Assembly (NCBI GenBank): GCA_964007475.1
Contig: OZ023274.1
Location: 52,533,678 to 52,597,677 of the forward strand
Source: Hybos culiciformis
Taxonomy: Eukaryota > Arthropoda > Insecta > Diptera > Hybotidae
DNA length: 64,000 nt
Direction: 5' to 3'
Shown here: positions 10,716-20,477 of the stretch, one piece after another
Layout of the letters: each line of letters starts with the position of its first letter
Numbering within the stretch: position 1 is the first letter of the stretch
The notes under the pieces: model-generated
Seen by the model: the letters and a program-made list of their open reading frames with translations, nothing else
Told to the model about the DNA's origin: nothing
Databases searched by the model: none
Translations under genes and position numbers: made by a program

Positions 10716-11085
10716 GATCAGTACAGCCGTTGATCAATTTCATACATATTTTAGAGTAAAAAGCTTGAACTGCCATAAGCTATCATCTTTCAAAACAGCC
10801 TTAACCAAATTTCATAAATCGGACGATCAGTACAGCCTTTGATCAATTTCATACATATTTTAGAGTAAAAAGCTTGAACTGCCATAAGCTATCATCTTTC
10901 AAAACAGCCTTAACCAAATTTAATAAATCAAATGATCAGTACAGCCTTTGATCAATTTCATTCATATTTTAAAGAAAAAAGCTTGAACTGCCATAAGCTA
11001 TCATCTTTCAAAACAGCCTTAACCAAATTTAATAAATCAAATGATCAGTACAGCCTTTGATCAATTTCATTCATATTTTAAACTA
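10716..11085 (-). repeat. 109-bp tandem repeats in the 3' internal region, copy 1
   Basis: Units start with GATCAGTACAGCC at 10716, 10825, 10934 and 11043: three full 109-bp units and a partial fourth. They lie between the gag stop and the 3' LTR. The role is unknown; such arrays can be packaging or enhancer elements, or just slippage products. Confidence 0.93.
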
Positions 11086-11344
11086 AAAAGAAAACTGTCG
11101 TATTATGCTTCATGATTTACTAATATTTACTCCGAACCTGATTTTCTTTCCTCCAGAACCTGCAAAATTATAAGATCAATTTAATATCTTTTTTATTTAA
11201 TATTCAGATTTTATTACTCAAATAAGGAGAAAGAAAAAATAATAATAATAATAAAAATAAAAAAAATAATAATAAAAAAAAATAAAACATAAAAAAAAAC
11301 AAATCAAAATCTAAATTCTCTTTTATCTATTCATTTTTATCTTT

Positions 11345-12388
11345 TCATTTTTCTTCTTTCTCTTCACAGTCTTTCGCTGTGTGACCCTCTTTACGGCAAT
11401 TGAAACAAACCCTTAGCTTTCGGACACAATTGTTGGCAAAATGACCTATTTCTCCACAAATAAAACATTTACGTTCACTATTTTCATTTAAATTATTTAT
11501 CCGTGAGTTTTTATTAAAATTGATACCAAACCCACTATTATAATCGGTACTATTATTATCAATGACTCTATTATTATTTTTTTCGTACGGTGTAAAACGA
11601 TCCATGCGTTTGTACTCTTTTACAAAATTTCTGCAATTGTTACTATTATCATTTTTATTGAGACCAAAAATTTTATTTCGATTCTGTACTTGTGTTTCCA
11701 TTTCTTCAAACTGTTTAATCTGCCTCAAGACTTCATTAAGATCATTGCAATTAGCAGCAAGTAAAACACTTTTCAAGTTATCATTCTCTAAACCAGAAAT
11801 AATAAATGCTTTGATATTTTCATCTGTCAAATGAATTTGTCGGCCCAAATTCAATACCTCATAAAAATAATTCTCGATGCATTCATTGTTCTGTTTCTTT
11901 CGACTCATTATTTGAAATAAAATATCACCATTATTACTTAAATTTGGAAAACTTTGAATCATTTTTTCCTTGAAAATTTGAAATGTAGCCATCTCGCTCT
12001 CCGAAGCTAAGTACCAAAAACGCGCTGCCCCAGATAATCTTAATGAAGCATAAAAAATAGTGGACTTATCGTCCCAAGAATAATTCATTTTTAGTTTCTC
12101 TATATTATTTAACCAATTTAACGCAGATAAATTTTTGTATTTTTGGGGATCAAATTCTGGTATTAATACACTTACTTCTTGTATTCCCATCAAGAATGAG
12201 CGTTCATTTGTCTGAATATTGGTGCCAGAACCGCTCCCCACATCTGATGAACCGTTGCCTAAATTTATGTCTCTTACCGTCACTATTCTGTTGGCATTTT
12301 CATCAATTTCTGCACGTAAACTAAAATTTTCTTCACTTAAACGTTTGATAGTTTCCAGAGCTTCATTCAATTCATCCTCAAGAGCCAT
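11345..12388 (-). CDS. Gag protein of the Gag-only LTR element, copy 1
   Basis: A 347-residue nucleocapsid-type Gag. Residues 1-32 (MALEDELNEALETIKRLSEE...) form a predicted coiled coil. Residues ~85-215 are a retrotransposon Gag (capsid) domain with WLNNIEKL...W…SGAARFWYL. Two CCHC knuckles end the protein: CFICGEIGHFANNC (308-321) and CFNCRKEGHTAKDC (328-341). It would assemble particles and bind RNA. It stops just after the second knuckle with no pol frame or frameshift continuation. The sequence equals the copy at 13510-14553, so the frame is intact and the element recent. The capsid region resembles the Gag part of the gypsy protein at 53741-57823, which suggests mobilisation by such a partner. 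Confidence 0.93.
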   Translation of the reverse strand: MALEDELNEALETIKRLSEENFSLRAEIDENANRIVTVRDINLGNGSSDVGSGSGTNIQTNERSFLMGIQEVSVLIPEFDPQKYKNLSALNWLNNIEKLKMNYSWDDKSTIFYASLRLSGAARFWYLASESEMATFQIFKEKMIQSFPNLSNNGDILFQIMSRKKQNNECIENYFYEVLNLGRQIHLTDENIKAFIISGLENDNLKSVLLAANCNDLNEVLRQIKQFEEMETQVQNRNKIFGLNKNDNSNNCRNFVKEYKRMDRFTPYEKNNNRVIDNNSTDYNSGFGINFNKNSRINNLNENSERKCFICGEIGHFANNCVRKLRVCFNCRKEGHTAKDCEEKEEK

Positions 12389-12514
12389 TTTAAAATTTTT
12401 TTTTTTTTTTTTTTGAATCCGATTTTCTTTATTTTAGAGAAAAAAAAAATTTTTTTTTTTTTTTTTTTAAATCAAATTTAAAAAAATATATTTCGATTCA
12501 CCCCACACCTGAAC

Positions 12515-12794
12515 TGTAATAGACCAAATTTATTATTACTGCTATGATCTATCTACCTCTGACGCCCGTTTATGAATGACCATCATTACTCATTTTTCCT
12601 TCCTTCCATTATTTTCTATTATTTTCTATATCTCGCCTACTATGTTAAATTACATATATCTTACGTAATCTTTTACAATAGCTTAGGTAACTTTAATTAA
12701 ATATTTCATGACGTCAACCATCAGAGGTAGGAAGATTACTTCTTCTTTTAGTTTTTAAGGAAACAATAACAACAACGGGATTTTGTTGCTTACA
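12515..12794 (-). repeat. LTR, middle (shared)
   Basis: 280 bp, serving as the 5' LTR of the left unit and the 3' LTR of the right unit. On the minus strand the internal sequence next to each 5' LTR reads GTTCAGGTGTGGGGTGAATC; TGGGGTGAATCGAA within and after it may be a tRNA primer site (its complement ends ...ACCCCA), offset 9 bases from the LTR. Confidence 0.9.
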
Positions 12795-12880
12795 GTTCGG
12801 CCAACCTACAAATTCACTGTCCCAGTGAATAAACTTCTTTATATTAACTTGTAGTGCCTTAAGCTATAATATAAAAATCA

Positions 12881-13250
12881 GATCAGTACAGCCGTTGATC
12901 AATTTCATACATATTTTAGAGTAAAAAGCTTGAACTGCCATAAGCTATCATCTTTCAAAACAGCCTTAACCAAATTTCATAAATCGGACGATCAGTACAG
13001 CCTTTGATCAATTTCATACATATTTTAGAGTAAAAAGCTTGAACTGCCATAAGCTATCATCTTTCAAAACAGCCTTAACCAAATTTAATAAATCAAATGA
13101 TCAGTACAGCCTTTGATCAATTTCATTCATATTTTAAAGAAAAAAGCTTGAACTGCCATAAGCTATCATCTTTCAAAACAGCCTTAACCAAATTTAATAA
13201 ATCAAATGATCAGTACAGCCTTTGATCAATTTCATTCATATTTTAAACTA
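12881..13250 (-). repeat. 109-bp tandem repeats, copy 2
   Basis: The same three-and-a-part units as at 10716-11085, displaced by exactly 2165 bp. Confidence 0.93.
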
Positions 13251-13509
13251 AAAAGAAAACTGTCGTATTATGCTTCATGATTTACTAATATTTACTCCGA
13301 ACCTGATTTTCTTTCCTCCAGAACCTGCAAAATTATAAGATCAATTTAATATCTTTTTTATTTAATATTCAGATTTTATTACTCAAATAAGGAGAAAGAA
13401 AAAATAATAATAATAATAAAAATAAAAAAAATAATAATAAAAAAAAATAAAACATAAAAAAAAACAAATCAAAATCTAAATTCTCTTTTATCTATTCATT
13501 TTTATCTTT

Positions 13510-14553
13510 TCATTTTTCTTCTTTCTCTTCACAGTCTTTCGCTGTGTGACCCTCTTTACGGCAATTGAAACAAACCCTTAGCTTTCGGACACAATTGTTG
13601 GCAAAATGACCTATTTCTCCACAAATAAAACATTTACGTTCACTATTTTCATTTAAATTATTTATCCGTGAGTTTTTATTAAAATTGATACCAAACCCAC
13701 TATTATAATCGGTACTATTATTATCAATGACTCTATTATTATTTTTTTCGTACGGTGTAAAACGATCCATGCGTTTGTACTCTTTTACAAAATTTCTGCA
13801 ATTGTTACTATTATCATTTTTATTGAGACCAAAAATTTTATTTCGATTCTGTACTTGTGTTTCCATTTCTTCAAACTGTTTAATCTGCCTCAAGACTTCA
13901 TTAAGATCATTGCAATTAGCAGCAAGTAAAACACTTTTCAAGTTATCATTCTCTAAACCAGAAATAATAAATGCTTTGATATTTTCATCTGTCAAATGAA
14001 TTTGTCGGCCCAAATTCAATACCTCATAAAAATAATTCTCGATGCATTCATTGTTCTGTTTCTTTCGACTCATTATTTGAAATAAAATATCACCATTATT
14101 ACTTAAATTTGGAAAACTTTGAATCATTTTTTCCTTGAAAATTTGAAATGTAGCCATCTCGCTCTCCGAAGCTAAGTACCAAAAACGCGCTGCCCCAGAT
14201 AATCTTAATGAAGCATAAAAAATAGTGGACTTATCGTCCCAAGAATAATTCATTTTTAGTTTCTCTATATTATTTAACCAATTTAACGCAGATAAATTTT
14301 TGTATTTTTGGGGATCAAATTCTGGTATTAATACACTTACTTCTTGTATTCCCATCAAGAATGAGCGTTCATTTGTCTGAATATTGGTGCCAGAACCGCT
14401 CCCCACATCTGATGAACCGTTGCCTAAATTTATGTCTCTTACCGTCACTATTCTGTTGGCATTTTCATCAATTTCTGCACGTAAACTAAAATTTTCTTCA
14501 CTTAAACGTTTGATAGTTTCCAGAGCTTCATTCAATTCATCCTCAAGAGCCAT
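13510..14553 (-). CDS. Gag protein of the Gag-only LTR element, copy 2
   Basis: The same 347-residue protein as 11345-12388: N-terminal coiled coil, capsid domain, and two CCHC knuckles at residues 308-321 and 328-341. The start Met is preceded (on the minus strand) by a long A tract and AT-rich leader following the 5' LTR at 14680-14959. This is the copy directly downstream of the outermost 5' LTR, so it is the one most likely to be expressed. No pol or env is present. Confidence 0.93.
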   Translation of the reverse strand: MALEDELNEALETIKRLSEENFSLRAEIDENANRIVTVRDINLGNGSSDVGSGSGTNIQTNERSFLMGIQEVSVLIPEFDPQKYKNLSALNWLNNIEKLKMNYSWDDKSTIFYASLRLSGAARFWYLASESEMATFQIFKEKMIQSFPNLSNNGDILFQIMSRKKQNNECIENYFYEVLNLGRQIHLTDENIKAFIISGLENDNLKSVLLAANCNDLNEVLRQIKQFEEMETQVQNRNKIFGLNKNDNSNNCRNFVKEYKRMDRFTPYEKNNNRVIDNNSTDYNSGFGINFNKNSRINNLNENSERKCFICGEIGHFANNCVRKLRVCFNCRKEGHTAKDCEEKEEK

Positions 14554-14679
14554 TTTAAAATTTTTTTTTTTTTTTTTTTGAATCCGATTTTCTTTATTTT
14601 AGAGAAAAAAAAAATTTTTTTTTTTTTTTTTTTAAATCAAATTTAAAAAAATATATTTCGATTCACCCCACACCTGAAC

Positions 14680-14959
14680 TGTAATAGACCAAATTTATTA
14701 TTACTGCTATGATCTATCTACCTCTGACGCCCGTTTATGAATGACCATCATTACTCATTTTTCCTTCCTTCCATTATTTTCTATTATTTTCTATATCTCG
14801 CCTACTATGTTAAATTACATATATCTTACGTAATCTTTTACAATAGCTTAGGTAACTTTAATTAAATATTTCATGACGTCAACCATCAGAGGTAGGAAGA
14901 TTACTTCTTCTTTTAGTTTTTAAGGAAACAATAACAACAACGGGATTTTGTTGCTTACA
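14680..14959 (-). repeat. LTR, right (5' LTR of the array)
   Basis: 280 bp, ending ...TTGCTTACA, followed by the right copy of AAAG (14960-14963). It appears identical to the left and middle LTRs. Confidence 0.92.
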
Positions 14960-15433
14960 AAAGAAATTAAATTTTTTTAACATTTTTTTCTTTACGTTTT
15001 CGATAAAGAAAAGAAAGCATTTAAGTAGGGTAAGTAAGTAAGTAAATCGTTTATTAATTCAAATTCAAATTTCAATACAAAGTTCATATGTTATAATAAT
15101 TATGATAAATATGTATTAAACGTTTAATGTTTAACTATATCTTATTATAGCGATGGCCAAAGCCGTTTGCTAAATCTAATAAATAAAAGAAACTTTAATA
15201 TAACTATTAATGACATGATAAATAAATAAAAAATAAAAAAAATTAATCAGAAGAAGCACAAAAATTCAAAAAGTTGTTTGAAATACTGAAATAAATTTTC
15301 TAATTAAACTCATCTATAATAAGTGACCTATACTTTAACACATCTAAAATGTAGCAATACAATGCGTTCCAATCAGAGCCGTTTAATAAGTTTATTACTT
15401 CGCACATAGTGAGCGTTTTTTTCTTGAAATAGG

Positions 15434-16768
15434 CTAGGCGAGTGTGATTATAAATTGGACAAATTGCCAAAAGATGGAAAACATCTTCTTTCGCTCTAAG
15501 GTTGCAGATTGAACAGTGATATGGTGAGTTCTTAATTTAAATAATAACGAAATTTCATTACGATTATTGATATCATTGAAATAATTGACCATATTTAGAT
15601 TATAATTTAATTGTGAGTAGCACATTCGACTTTGCGATAGAGTTGCTTCCTCAATAAACTCATTTCGCTTAAAATTATCAACCTTTTTTAATAAATCATA
15701 TATTTCACTTTTAATTTGCAATATATTTTCTTCATTTATATGAAGAATTGCACAAATCTTTTCACCTAGATTTTCCCACTCTTTCGCCCAAAAAGTTTTA
15801 TTTCTGATTTCGTATAATGCAATTTTCTTACAAAGTCTGCTATTAGCATAATTCAGAATTTTATAAATATAGTCCACTTGAAGTTTGAGGGTGTAGTTAT
15901 GGAGTAATGGCAGCCCTGTTTCAAGGTAGATAGCATAGTTCGGAGTATTATTTGTTAATTTAAAAATTTTTTTTAAGAAAATTCTTAAAACTTTTTCTAT
16001 ATTGTTACTTGAGTAACAACCCCAAACTTGAGCTGCATAGCACAGCGACGATCTTACGACTCCATTAAACACTTGATATTTGGAAGACAGTGTTAGACTT
16101 TCATTTGACATGATATTTTTCCATGACACATTTATCATATTCTGAGCTACTGAACTTTTTTCAACAAAGTGATTGTGGAAACTCATGTTAGAAGAAAATA
16201 TGACACCAAGATACTTGAATTGCTTTACAATTTCTAATTCAATATCATCATAAAACCATCTTTCATTAACACAATACCTGCCAAACCCCGATCTAAAAAC
16301 GAGAATCTTAGATTTTCCGATATTTATATGTAAATTATAGGTATTGCAGTAATCTCTCAAACGGATAATCATGAGTTGCAGGGACTCAGGCGAATCAGCA
16401 AGCAAAACTATATCGTCCGCGTATAAAAGCGACTTAAAAACCATTTCAGCCATTCTTGCCCCACCTGGAAGAATATCTGTAATGTCGTCAATAAAAAGCG
16501 CGAATATTAAGGCACTGAGGATACACCCCTGTTTAACTCCTGAGGAAGTTGTAAACCTTTCAGATAAATTATCCCCATCCCACACAGAAGCAGAGGTATT
16601 TGTATATAATTTGTTTATAATATTTAACAATTTACTGGATAATCCAATCTTAGATAGTTTATACAGTAAGGCACTCCGGTTTACCGAATCAAAAGCAGCC
16701 TGAAAATCGATCAAAAAGGCATAAAGTTTCTTTTTTCGAGATAAAAAGGAGTTTGCAATACTAGAGAG
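15434..16768 (-). pseudogene. LINE-B reverse transcriptase, C-terminal two thirds
   Basis: A long frame holds RT blocks AFLIDFQAAFDSVNR, GVKQGCILSALIFALFIDD and LLYADDIVLLADSPESL, then the thumb and a C-terminal region. A one-base deletion near 15525 throws the frame off just before the zinc motif, which is legible in the next frame as CSICNLRAKEDVFHLLAICP (CxxC...H....C, the usual LINE C-terminal knuckle). At its N-terminal end the frame runs into the hAT element at 16769, beyond which the missing RT part continues at 17925-18180. Catalytic YADD is intact, but the gene is split. Confidence 0.85.
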
Positions 16769-17924
16769 CATAGACGCCCGGAGGGGGGGGCAAGGGGGGG
16801 CCTTGGCCCCCCCCTGGCTTTGATGAAGAAAATAAAACTTAATCAGCGATGAGACCTAAACACTAAACTCGTACAAATTAGAAACCCGATTTTAATTTAA
16901 ATAATATTAGAATGTTTGTCATTTTTCAAACGAAAAAAAAAACTTATTATCTAGCACAATAACTTTTTTATAAGAACGCTTGCCCTTAAATTTCACTTTT
17001 TTAATGCGCTAAGAAATTTTGAGAACATTTATATTAGAAATTTTAGATTTTAATTTTTTCAGATTTTTATGTCATGCAGTATTTAAATTGTTTTAATAAA
17101 TTATTCATTTTTTTTTCATATTTTTCGATTTTTGAGTCACGGGTAAAAATACAAAAATATTTATAAATTTTGGAATTTCTAAATGCACGGAATTCCAGAT
17201 ATTCCTTTTTCATATTTCGCTTAGTCAAGAGCAACACATTTATGAAAAAAGAATTCCTTTTCTGGTTACTTTTATGATAGAGACATTGTCGAAGTAGTTC
17301 ACGCGAGTTAACGAATCTACGCCACGCGATGTAAAAAAGAAAATCATCGTTCAGTTACAATAAAAAAATAACTGTTCAGTTACAAAAAAATAAAGCAATT
17401 GCATTTCTTAATATTTATGGTGTAGAAATATCTATGGTGTATAAATATAAAAGATTATTTTTTTAACTTTTACGCCGGAGAAGTTCAATTTACGTGTTTG
17501 AGTATAATACGCCTCATAAAGTTTCATATAATGTGTCTTTTTTATGTCGCATACGTGCATGCACTACGTCTAAAGTATTTTCGTTGGTTTTGTTTTTCTT
17601 CTAATTGGCGAGTTGCTGAAAGTTTTGGAACGATTCGGAAGACGGAAGGTATCTGGTTTTTTTTTTCTTTGTATATGTATTACATATTATTTATTTTTTA
17701 TTTGTTTTTTATTATCTAATCCAGCAAGTGAATTCGTTTATTAAAAATGTTAATTTATGTTTGTTATTTTTTACTTTTAAAAAGAAAAGATTCATATAAG
17801 ATACATGTAACTTAATTCTCAACACATTTTTTTTATTTTCATCGTTGAAGAAAAACATATTTATAAGATTTTTAAAAAAATTTTCTTGCCCCCCCCCCTA
17901 GAAAAAATCCTGCGGGCGCCTATG
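16769..17924. mobile_element. hAT-like non-autonomous transposon in LINE-B
   Basis: A 1156-bp insertion with ends CATAGACGCCCGGAGG and, on the other strand, CATAGGCGCCCGCAGG. It is flanked by the perfect 8-bp duplication CTAGAGAG (16761-16768 and 17925-17932). Just inside the ends are unusual G or C homopolymer runs. No transposase was recognised; small frames inside are chance. Confidence 0.92.
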
Positions 17925-18180
17925 CTAGAGAGGATATAAATCTGGTCATAAGTAGAATATCCTTTTCGAAAGCGAGCTTGGTAATCTGAAAGACGATTGT
18001 TAGTCGACACCCAGGTCTCGATTCTTTTGAGAAATACCACACAAAAATTTTTCGAAATAACGTTCATAAAGGAAATACCCCTGTAGTTTTCTACTTTGTT
18101 CTTGTCGCCTTTTTTATGTAGAGGAAAAATAACCGCATTACAAAAATCTGCTGGGACATCTTCATAAATGAAAACTTTAT
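17925..18180 (-). pseudogene. LINE-B reverse transcriptase, N-terminal blocks
   Basis: The minus strand encodes HKKGDKNKVENYRGISFMNV and SDYQARFRKGYSTYDQI, the first RT blocks. They join the RT segment 15434-16768 once the 1156-bp hAT element and one TSD copy are disregarded. This confirms that the insertion split an RT frame. Confidence 0.8.
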
Positions 18181-18505
18181 TTTATAACTTTTCAAAAAAC
18201 TCATTAGTTGCGTATTTGAAAAATTCATAGCTCACCCGATCGTTTCCAGGAGCTTTGTTATCTTTCACATTTTTTAAAACTATTTTTATTTCATCAGTAA
18301 AATTCTACAGTAAAATTCTGATCTAATTTCTCGATTTCAACCAAAGGTTGTGCAAAATAAAATAGATTAAAATCTGATTTGGCTGATAATAAGCTTTGAA
18401 AGTATAGGGCTAGCTCCTCTGCAACGATAAAGACACCACGGCTAGGCTTATTTCCATTTATTTTTCTTATAACGCTCCAGAATGCTTTTGTATCATTTAC
18501 TCCAG

Positions 18506-19138
18506 CTAATTCATAAACAAGCTTTTTCTGATACGCGCCTTTTTTCGACCTGCACAGTTCCTTGTACTGTTTGTTAGAGTTGATATACCACGATTTAGAA
18601 AGAACCGAAGAGTTTTTTTGAATAAATTAAAAAAATTGAAAGATTTTTTCCTAGCCCTTTCACATTCTTTGTCAAACCATTTTTGTTTGGGGGTGAACTT
18701 TTTGAGCGTTATCGGAACTGAGGCTTCTTTTATGCAGCTAATAACATTTTGACAGCATTCTGATGCACTGACGTTACAGAAATTTATGAGTGAAAGAGAG
18801 TTATTTAGCTTTTCTCTGTAAACACCACTTTGGTGCTTATTCCATTTTAACTTTGGGAGTAAGTCTACGTTTTTTACTAGGCTATTAATTGTTGTTTTTA
18901 GTTCTATACAAACCACAAGTGGAAGGTGATCAGAAAAAATTTGGGATTGTATTTGAAAGTCAAGAACGACAGACGACCAGCCACTTGATACAGCACATAT
19001 ATCAATTACAGAACGTCCCCGACCTGCTATAAAAGTAAAATCCCCCTCCTTGTCCTCACTTGAACGACCATTCAGTACTAAGAGACCAAACAGATCGAAT
19101 AGAGCCATAAGCTTCTTACCATTAGTGTCAACTACCAT
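18506..19138 (-). pseudogene. LINE-B endonuclease C-terminal part
   Basis: The minus-strand frame carries NGKKLMALFDLFGLLVLNGR, a DICAVSSGWSSVV strand and the catalytic SDHLPLVV motif of APE-type endonucleases, followed by a basic linker towards the RT. At the N-terminal side it is interrupted by the hAT element at 19139-20092. The upstream endonuclease continues at 20093-20343. The match to LINE-A 1464-1828 is direct and in register. Confidence 0.82.
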
Positions 19139-20092
19139 TAGGGAGTCCATTACCGGTTTTACCGTTACCGAAAAACCGGTAGTACCGAACAATACTTCAT
19201 TACCGAAATACCGAATTACCGAAGACGTATTACCGACAATTTCGGTAATGAAATATTAAATTATTTTGATCTTAAAAATGCATTATCGAGACGCATCTAT
19301 GAGTGGTTATTTGTTTGTATATGCGGACCTTTTTCTCTTTCTTCATATCCCTAATGTCAGGAATTTAAATTGTGAGGATTATGGAATTTTTGACCAACTC
19401 TCACAAAATACTTTAATATCCCAAATTGTTAGCATGTTAGAACGTTTATGTGTTAGCGAAGAAATAATGGGCACAATTTAGATACAGATACAGAACGGAA
19501 ACCGGTAGAACCTAGTTCTCTGCAGGAAAGGTTTCACAAAAGAATTCTGGAACGATACACGCAACAAACATCTCAACTACCACAAAAAAAACCCAAAAAG
19601 GATTTAATAAATGTAATTCGCGCGGAAGTAAAGTATTTTGAAGTGAAGGCATCAAAGGGAAGCATTTAAGCACCGTACATAATTATATAAATGCCGTTAG
19701 TCCCACAAGCGTCGATGCTGAAAGGGCTTTTTCCGATGCAGGATTGCTCGTCACGAAAATCAGATCAATGCTTTCCGACAAATAATAATTTATGCTTTTT
19801 AAGATCATAATTTCAAAATATAAAATAACTTTTTTTTCTATTATCTGAAGATTTTTTCATTTAATTTCTTTCTTTTAATTTTTTAACTAAAAACCAATGA
19901 ATTAATATAATATTGTACTGAATTTTATTTTATTAAGAGATTAATTTCCGTTCCCTTTTCGTGAATATTTTCTAGCTGATGTAGATTATAAAAAAAGTCA
20001 ATTACCGAAAATTACCGGTATTATCGGTTTCGGTAACTACCAATTACCGAATAACCGGTTATGAAGGAAGTGCTTCGGTAATGGACACCCTA
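19139..20092 (+). mobile_element. hAT element remnant in LINE-B (TTACCGG-rich ends)
   Basis: A 954-bp element with ends TAGGGAGTCCATTACCG and, on the other strand, TAGGGTGTCCATTACCG. The 8-bp TSD ACTACCAT lies at 19131-19138 and 20093-20100. Subterminal regions are packed with TTACCGGT/ACCGGTAA motifs on both sides, a plausible transposase-binding array. A transposase C-terminal remnant is legible at about 19670-19785. Confidence 0.93.
19670..19785 (+). pseudogene. hAT transposase C-terminal remnant
   Basis: The plus strand reads NAVSPTSVDAERAFSDAGLL followed by VTKIRSMLSD and a stop codon. This is the hAT dimerisation-domain signature (P.S.ER.FS.AG......R..L). The rest of the transposase is missing or scrambled. 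Confidence 0.8.
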
Positions 20093-20343
20093 ACTACCAT
20101 GTCTTTTGAGCGACGCTCATAACAAAAGCCATTATCAAAAATATTATCATAGAGGCTACAACAACAGCTTTGAAAATTGCCTATTCTACCGTTTAAATCT
20201 CCTATAATCATTATATTTTTATCTACCAACTCCAATAGACAATCAGACAATTTATTATAATCCATAAGCCAACTATTGCGATTTAAATATACGGGTATTT
20301 CATAAAATAGATCATTTCCCGAGTTAAATCTTAACACGCTCAT
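20093..20343 (-). pseudogene. LINE-B endonuclease N-terminal part
   Basis: The minus strand encodes FYEIPVYLNRNSW...IMIIGDLNGRIG, the central endonuclease strand with the G-D-x-N catalytic motif. The first part of the nuclease is not found beyond 20343, so the element is 5'-truncated. On its other side the frame is cut by the hAT insertion ending at 20092. Confidence 0.75.
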
Positions 20344-20477
20344 ATATCATAAATCTTAACATACTCATACATACATAGGGTTTTTGAGTAAGTTTTATCT
20401 TGAACAAGTTGATATTTAATGTCCTTTTTAGAATTATACCTTTTTTCGAACTAAAATGTATTAGCTTATTTTAATTC

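Larger units (their letters stand above)
10350..14959 (-). mobile_element. tandem Gag-only LTR retrotransposon, LTR-gag-LTR-gag-LTR
   Basis: Three 280-bp LTRs (10350-10629, 12515-12794, 14680-14959) are spaced exactly 2165 bp apart and separated by two internal regions of 1885 bp that look identical by eye. The outermost ends are TG...CA and the whole array is flanked by the 4-bp duplication AAAG (10346-10349 and 14960-14963), so it sits as one unit in the LRR upstream flank. Each internal region has one intact gag and no protease, RT or integrase, so it is non-autonomous. This composition matches the 'TR-GAG' concept. A tandem form sharing a middle LTR can arise by LTR-LTR recombination between copies or integration of a concatemer; misassembly is the alternative. 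Confidence 0.9.
15020..20343 (-). mobile_element. LINE-B, 5'-truncated non-LTR retrotransposon with two hAT insertions
   Basis: From right to left on the minus strand: endonuclease (20343-18700), a linker, RT (18180-15900) and a C-terminal zinc motif (near 15460-15530), then a 3' UTR ending in TTAC tetranucleotides (about 15020-15035). Two DNA transposons with perfect 8-bp TSDs interrupt it: 19139-20092 in the endonuclease and 16769-17924 in the RT. It is a sibling of LINE-A (1463-4555). Besides the insertions it has frame lesions, so it is inactive. Confidence 0.87.

Noticed and set aside
17498..17719. 73-residue frame inside the 1156-bp hAT-like element
   Set aside because: Low-complexity hydrophobic translation of T-rich DNA, no transposase motifs.
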